The notes beneath the pieces were generated by a model. The model was given only the letters and a program-made list of their open reading frames with translations, was not told the DNA's origin and did not search any database. The position numbers and the translations under genes are program-made. DNA of 64,000 nt from Owenia fusiformis (lineage: Eukaryota; Annelida; Polychaeta; Sabellida; Oweniidae): contig CAIIXF020000002.1 in the NCBI GenBank assembly GCA_903813345.2, positions 17,243,467 through 17,307,466 of the forward strand, written 5' to 3'. Numbering within the stretch: position 1 is the stretch's first letter; each line of letters begins with the position of its first letter. Of this stretch, positions 62,952 through 64,000 are shown piece by piece.

Positions 62952-64000
62952 TACTGCATATAATTACAATATGTTTAATATTTGAATCGGTCGAAATGGG
63001 CATTTGGAGGTGCCCCAACCAATAATTTGCAATTGTAAAATTAAAGAATATAACTATTAAGAATATGGCAAGAATTTCAAGCAAACTTACCTTTGTATGT
63101 TGAAGAGTATGCGCTTCTATATGCTCGTTCCTTTGAGTCGAGTAACAATGGATTGCGGACACGGGTTTATAAATGCCAGAGACATGGATGTGGTTAAACA
63201 CGATGCAAATGCACATTTTCAAATAATGGATGGCAATGGCTTTTAATGTTTTTGTGGAATCACACGCAGCAATTAGTATTTACCCTCCTCACCATAAGTT
63301 TGCCAACTGAAAGTCCACTTTTGGGTCACTTATCGAAGCCTGTTTATGATTGGAGGTCACAAAACTTCTAAAAACTGTTATATATTGTAAACAGAACAAA
63401 ATTAAGATTCAAACATCAAAATGCTTTGATATGATATCCACTGTCCCTGTTGCCAAACTTATGGAAAGGAGTGTATATCGCTTTTACCCCTAGAACACTA
63501 AACTTATAAGAAATTAAAAAACAACCATGCAGCGCTTATATACAGTGATCACAATGATAACGTTCTTTGATAGAGCGTATATATGAATATATGTTATTAG
63601 AGCGAAAGAACTTGAAGCATTTTGTTAAATGAAAACATATCTTGAAAGGAGCAATTCGCTATTATCACATGGAAAATATATCAAGATATGCTCTCGCAAT
63701 ACCAAGAAATGAGATGTCCAAAAGAAGAATGGAGATATGCTCTGTTGCGGATCAAATGATTTCCTGATTATACAGAGGTGCATGAAAGACATATTTTTTA
63801 TTCAGATTTAGACAGACATTTTAAGTAAAGAAAATGTGGAATAACTTCCAAGAGTAAAGGTTATACTTTCACAAAACCATAATTGAATTGTCCAATTCAG
63901 TTGAACCACAATTGCAAAAACAAACTTTTAGTTGCAATTAATTCATCCACAATTAATGTATTTTAACCATAAAATAAAATACTGTACTTGTAGATAATTG
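62952..64000. other. Intergenic, no gene recognised
   Basis: Short frames exist (for example 63222-62917 on -) but none resembles a known family or has splice support. No inverted or tandem repeat stood out by eye. This stretch should hold the promoter of the secreted-protein gene unless the transposase remnant supplies it. Confidence 0.5.

Overview
The window is animal nuclear DNA. It is AT-rich, has long GT-AG introns, and is full of transposon debris. The genes are metazoan: a RAD50 of human-like length, an IMPACT orthologue, a chymotrypsin-fold serine protease homologue and a small secreted protein. Four repeat families pair a (CCGT)n or (GTCT)n microsatellite with a tandem core of roughly 135-165 bp. 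That architecture resembles the bivalve 'pearl'/Helentron-associated elements, so I infer a marine lophotrochozoan, perhaps a mollusc. The species is not established.

Layout. 1-830 shows nothing recognisable. 831-5986 is a stack of nested non-autonomous transposons. 6421-6606 looks like a promoter region with CCAAT, CRE and GC boxes. RAD50 occupies 7065-36756 on + in 35 exons that join in phase to 1323 codons plus stop; its introns carry hAT, mariner, pogo, piggyBac/TTAA and 9-bp-TSD foldback elements, a 750-bp polypyrimidine tract and pearl-like elements. A serine protease homologue lies convergently on - (44884-37494, 6 exons, 269 aa). Its catalytic His and Ser are replaced by Asn and Glu, so it should be a pseudoprotease; its large introns are mostly repeats and a LINE endonuclease fragment. 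IMPACT lies just upstream on the same strand (49926-45255, 9 exons, 307 aa).

50212-52321 is a 2.1-kb palindrome with a transposon carrying a 48-base poly(C) run in one arm only. 52590-56360 is a composite of foldback repeats with a LINE reverse-transcriptase fragment. 56360-60640 is a tandem segmental duplication bordered by minisatellites. It carries two copies of the last exon of a small secreted-protein gene. The complete gene (62326-59687, -, 3 exons, 126 aa) encodes a signal peptide plus a domain resembling the VHL beta domain; the second copy is a truncated, frameshifted relic. A Tc1/mariner-type transposase remnant sits about 70 bp upstream of its start codon. 62950-64000 shows nothing recognisable.

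The genes do not form an operon or pathway. RAD50 acts in DNA double-strand-break repair, IMPACT in GCN2 control of translation, and the other two are secreted. The least described items are the pseudoprotease, the secreted VHL-like protein and the nested palindromic elements.
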